A stretch of 64,000 nucleotides of DNA from Polyangiaceae bacterium. Lineage in GTDB: Bacteria > Myxococcota_A > Polyangia > Polyangiales > Polyangiaceae. The notes beneath the pieces were generated by a model. It was not told the DNA's origin, did not search any database, and saw only the letters and a list, made by a program, of their open reading frames with translations. Below are positions 63,391-64,000 of the stretch, piece after piece. The stretch is taken from contig JADJXL010000025.1 in assembly GCA_016715885.1 (NCBI GenBank), positions 434,001 through 498,000 of the forward strand, in the 5' to 3' direction. Within the stretch, counting starts at the first letter, position 1. Every line of letters begins with the position of its first letter. The translations under genes and the position numbers were made by a program.

Positions 63391-64000
63391 ATGCGAAGTC
63401 TGACGCGCCGTACGGGAATTTTGGGGCTGTTCGTGATTACGATGGGGTGTGCGGCCGCAGGCTGCGGAGATGGCACATCGACTGCGACGACGGGATCCGG
63501 TGCTGGAGCATCGGGGGGCAGCGCGGGAAGCAGCTCGGGCGGCATGGGTGGTGAAGCTGGATCGGGAGGCTCCAGCGGAGGCGCGGGCGGGACAGCGGGG
63601 CAAGGCGGAGGCGCGGGCCAAGGCGGAGCCGGCGGCGGCATGGGTGGAGCTGGTGGCGGCGGCCAAGGTGGCGGCGGCCAAGGTGGCGGCAGCTCAGCGT
63701 GCAATCCCGGTGAGACGATGCCGTGTTATACCGGCGACCCAGCGACCAATGGCGTTGGTGAATGCACGGGCGGAACGATGGCCTGCGTCAATGGCCAATG
63801 GGACACGACATGTGCGGGCGAAGTGCTTCCCAGCGGCGTGGCCGATGTCTGCGATGGCAAAGACGAGGATTGCAATGGCCAAGTCGACGATGGCTTCGGT
63901 CAGGCCACGTGCGGAATGGGCGTATGTCAAATAACGATTGACGTGTGTGCCAATGGGCAGGTCCAGACGTGCACGCCGGGGATGGCATTGCCTCCGAAGT
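63391..64000 (+). CDS. Gly/Cys-rich lipoprotein with MopE-type metal-binding motif, C-terminus beyond window
   Basis: The visible part is 203 residues. GGAG before ATG 63391 supports the start. The signal peptide ends at lipobox-like AAAGC (about 21-25). Residues about 30-105 are a Gly/Ser/Ala linker with GGAGG and GGMGG units. After this a Cys-rich region begins, with CDGKDEDCNGQVDDG (about 152-166), the putative metal-binding motif of the MopE/RTX-like type common in myxobacterial surface lipoproteins. Function unknown. The 3' end is outside the window. Confidence 0.85.
   Translation, partial: MRSLTRRTGILGLFVITMGCAAAGCGDGTSTATTGSGAGASGGSAGSSSGGMGGEAGSGGSSGGAGGTAGQGGGAGQGGAGGGMGGAGGGGQGGGGQGGGSSACNPGETMPCYTGDPATNGVGECTGGTMACVNGQWDTTCAGEVLPSGVADVCDGKDEDCNGQVDDGFGQATCGMGVCQITIDVCANGQVQTCTPGMALPPK

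Noticed and set aside
63246..63704. Pro-rich minus-strand ORF
   Set aside because: It is the antisense of the Gly-rich linker of the lipoprotein at 63391.

Overview
The window looks like chromosomal DNA from a Myxococcota bacterium, probably of the Polyangia/Sorangium-like branch. The basis is the gene repertoire: Ser/Thr protein kinases, many lipoproteins with Ala/Pro/Gly linkers, an AgmX/PglI-type C-terminal domain, a MopE-like Cys/Gly-rich lipoprotein, orphan Hcp proteins, DUF4157 and LamG proteins, and dense multi-domain redox proteins. DNA is moderately GC-rich. No rRNA, tRNA, IS element, integrase or CRISPR array was recognised.

Layout. 1-6.1 kb (mostly minus): a tryptophan-halogenase-family flavoprotein cut by the window start, an SPL-like radical SAM protein, a UshA-like 5'-nucleotidase lipoprotein, a nested inverted repeat, a Cys-repeat lipoprotein and a DUF433 protein. 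6.2-10.7 kb (plus): a tight zwf-opcA-pgl-glk operon for glucose phosphorylation and the oxidative pentose-phosphate/Entner-Doudoroff entry. 10.7-18.1 kb: an ECF sigma factor, an AgmX/PglI-domain lipoprotein coupled to MltG, a coiled-coil protein, a beta-lactamase-NamZ fusion and a VWA protein. 18.4-30.5 kb (plus): two lipoproteins, then a DUF4157 protein with a candidate papain/NlpC-like Cys-His domain and a 2548-residue LamG-repeat protein. 30.6-31.8 kb: a cytochrome P450.

31.8-44.4 kb (minus) is the most unusual block. Eight or nine closely packed minus-strand reading frames encode an active Ser/Thr kinase, a pseudokinase fused to a multiheme cytochrome c, a double cyclic-nucleotide-binding protein joined (through an apparent frameshift) to a four-cluster Fe-S membrane protein, an anchored protein of unknown function, a SurA-like chaperone domain, a POTRA lipoprotein without barrel, and a tetraheme-ferredoxin-flavoprotein whose flavin domain appears circularly permuted. 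I read this as a kinase- and cyclic-nucleotide-linked transmembrane electron-transfer system. The electron donor and acceptor are unknown.

44.5-64 kb: an unknown 729-residue protein, a polyproline membrane protein, small membrane and lipoproteins, a PHM-like copper monooxygenase lipoprotein, a XylR_N/V4R sensor next to a GAF-STAS protein, an acyl-CoA dehydrogenase, a crotonase, two orphan Hcp (T6SS tube) proteins, an isoaspartyl peptidase/asparaginase, a frameshifted GT-C-like membrane glycosyltransferase, a DUF2167 protein, a zinc-ribbon membrane protein, and the start of a Gly/Cys-rich lipoprotein with a MopE-type metal-binding motif. Two genes (39.3 kb and 59.8 kb) each show a single-base indel at a five-base homopolymer. 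Either assembly errors or real slippage could explain this.
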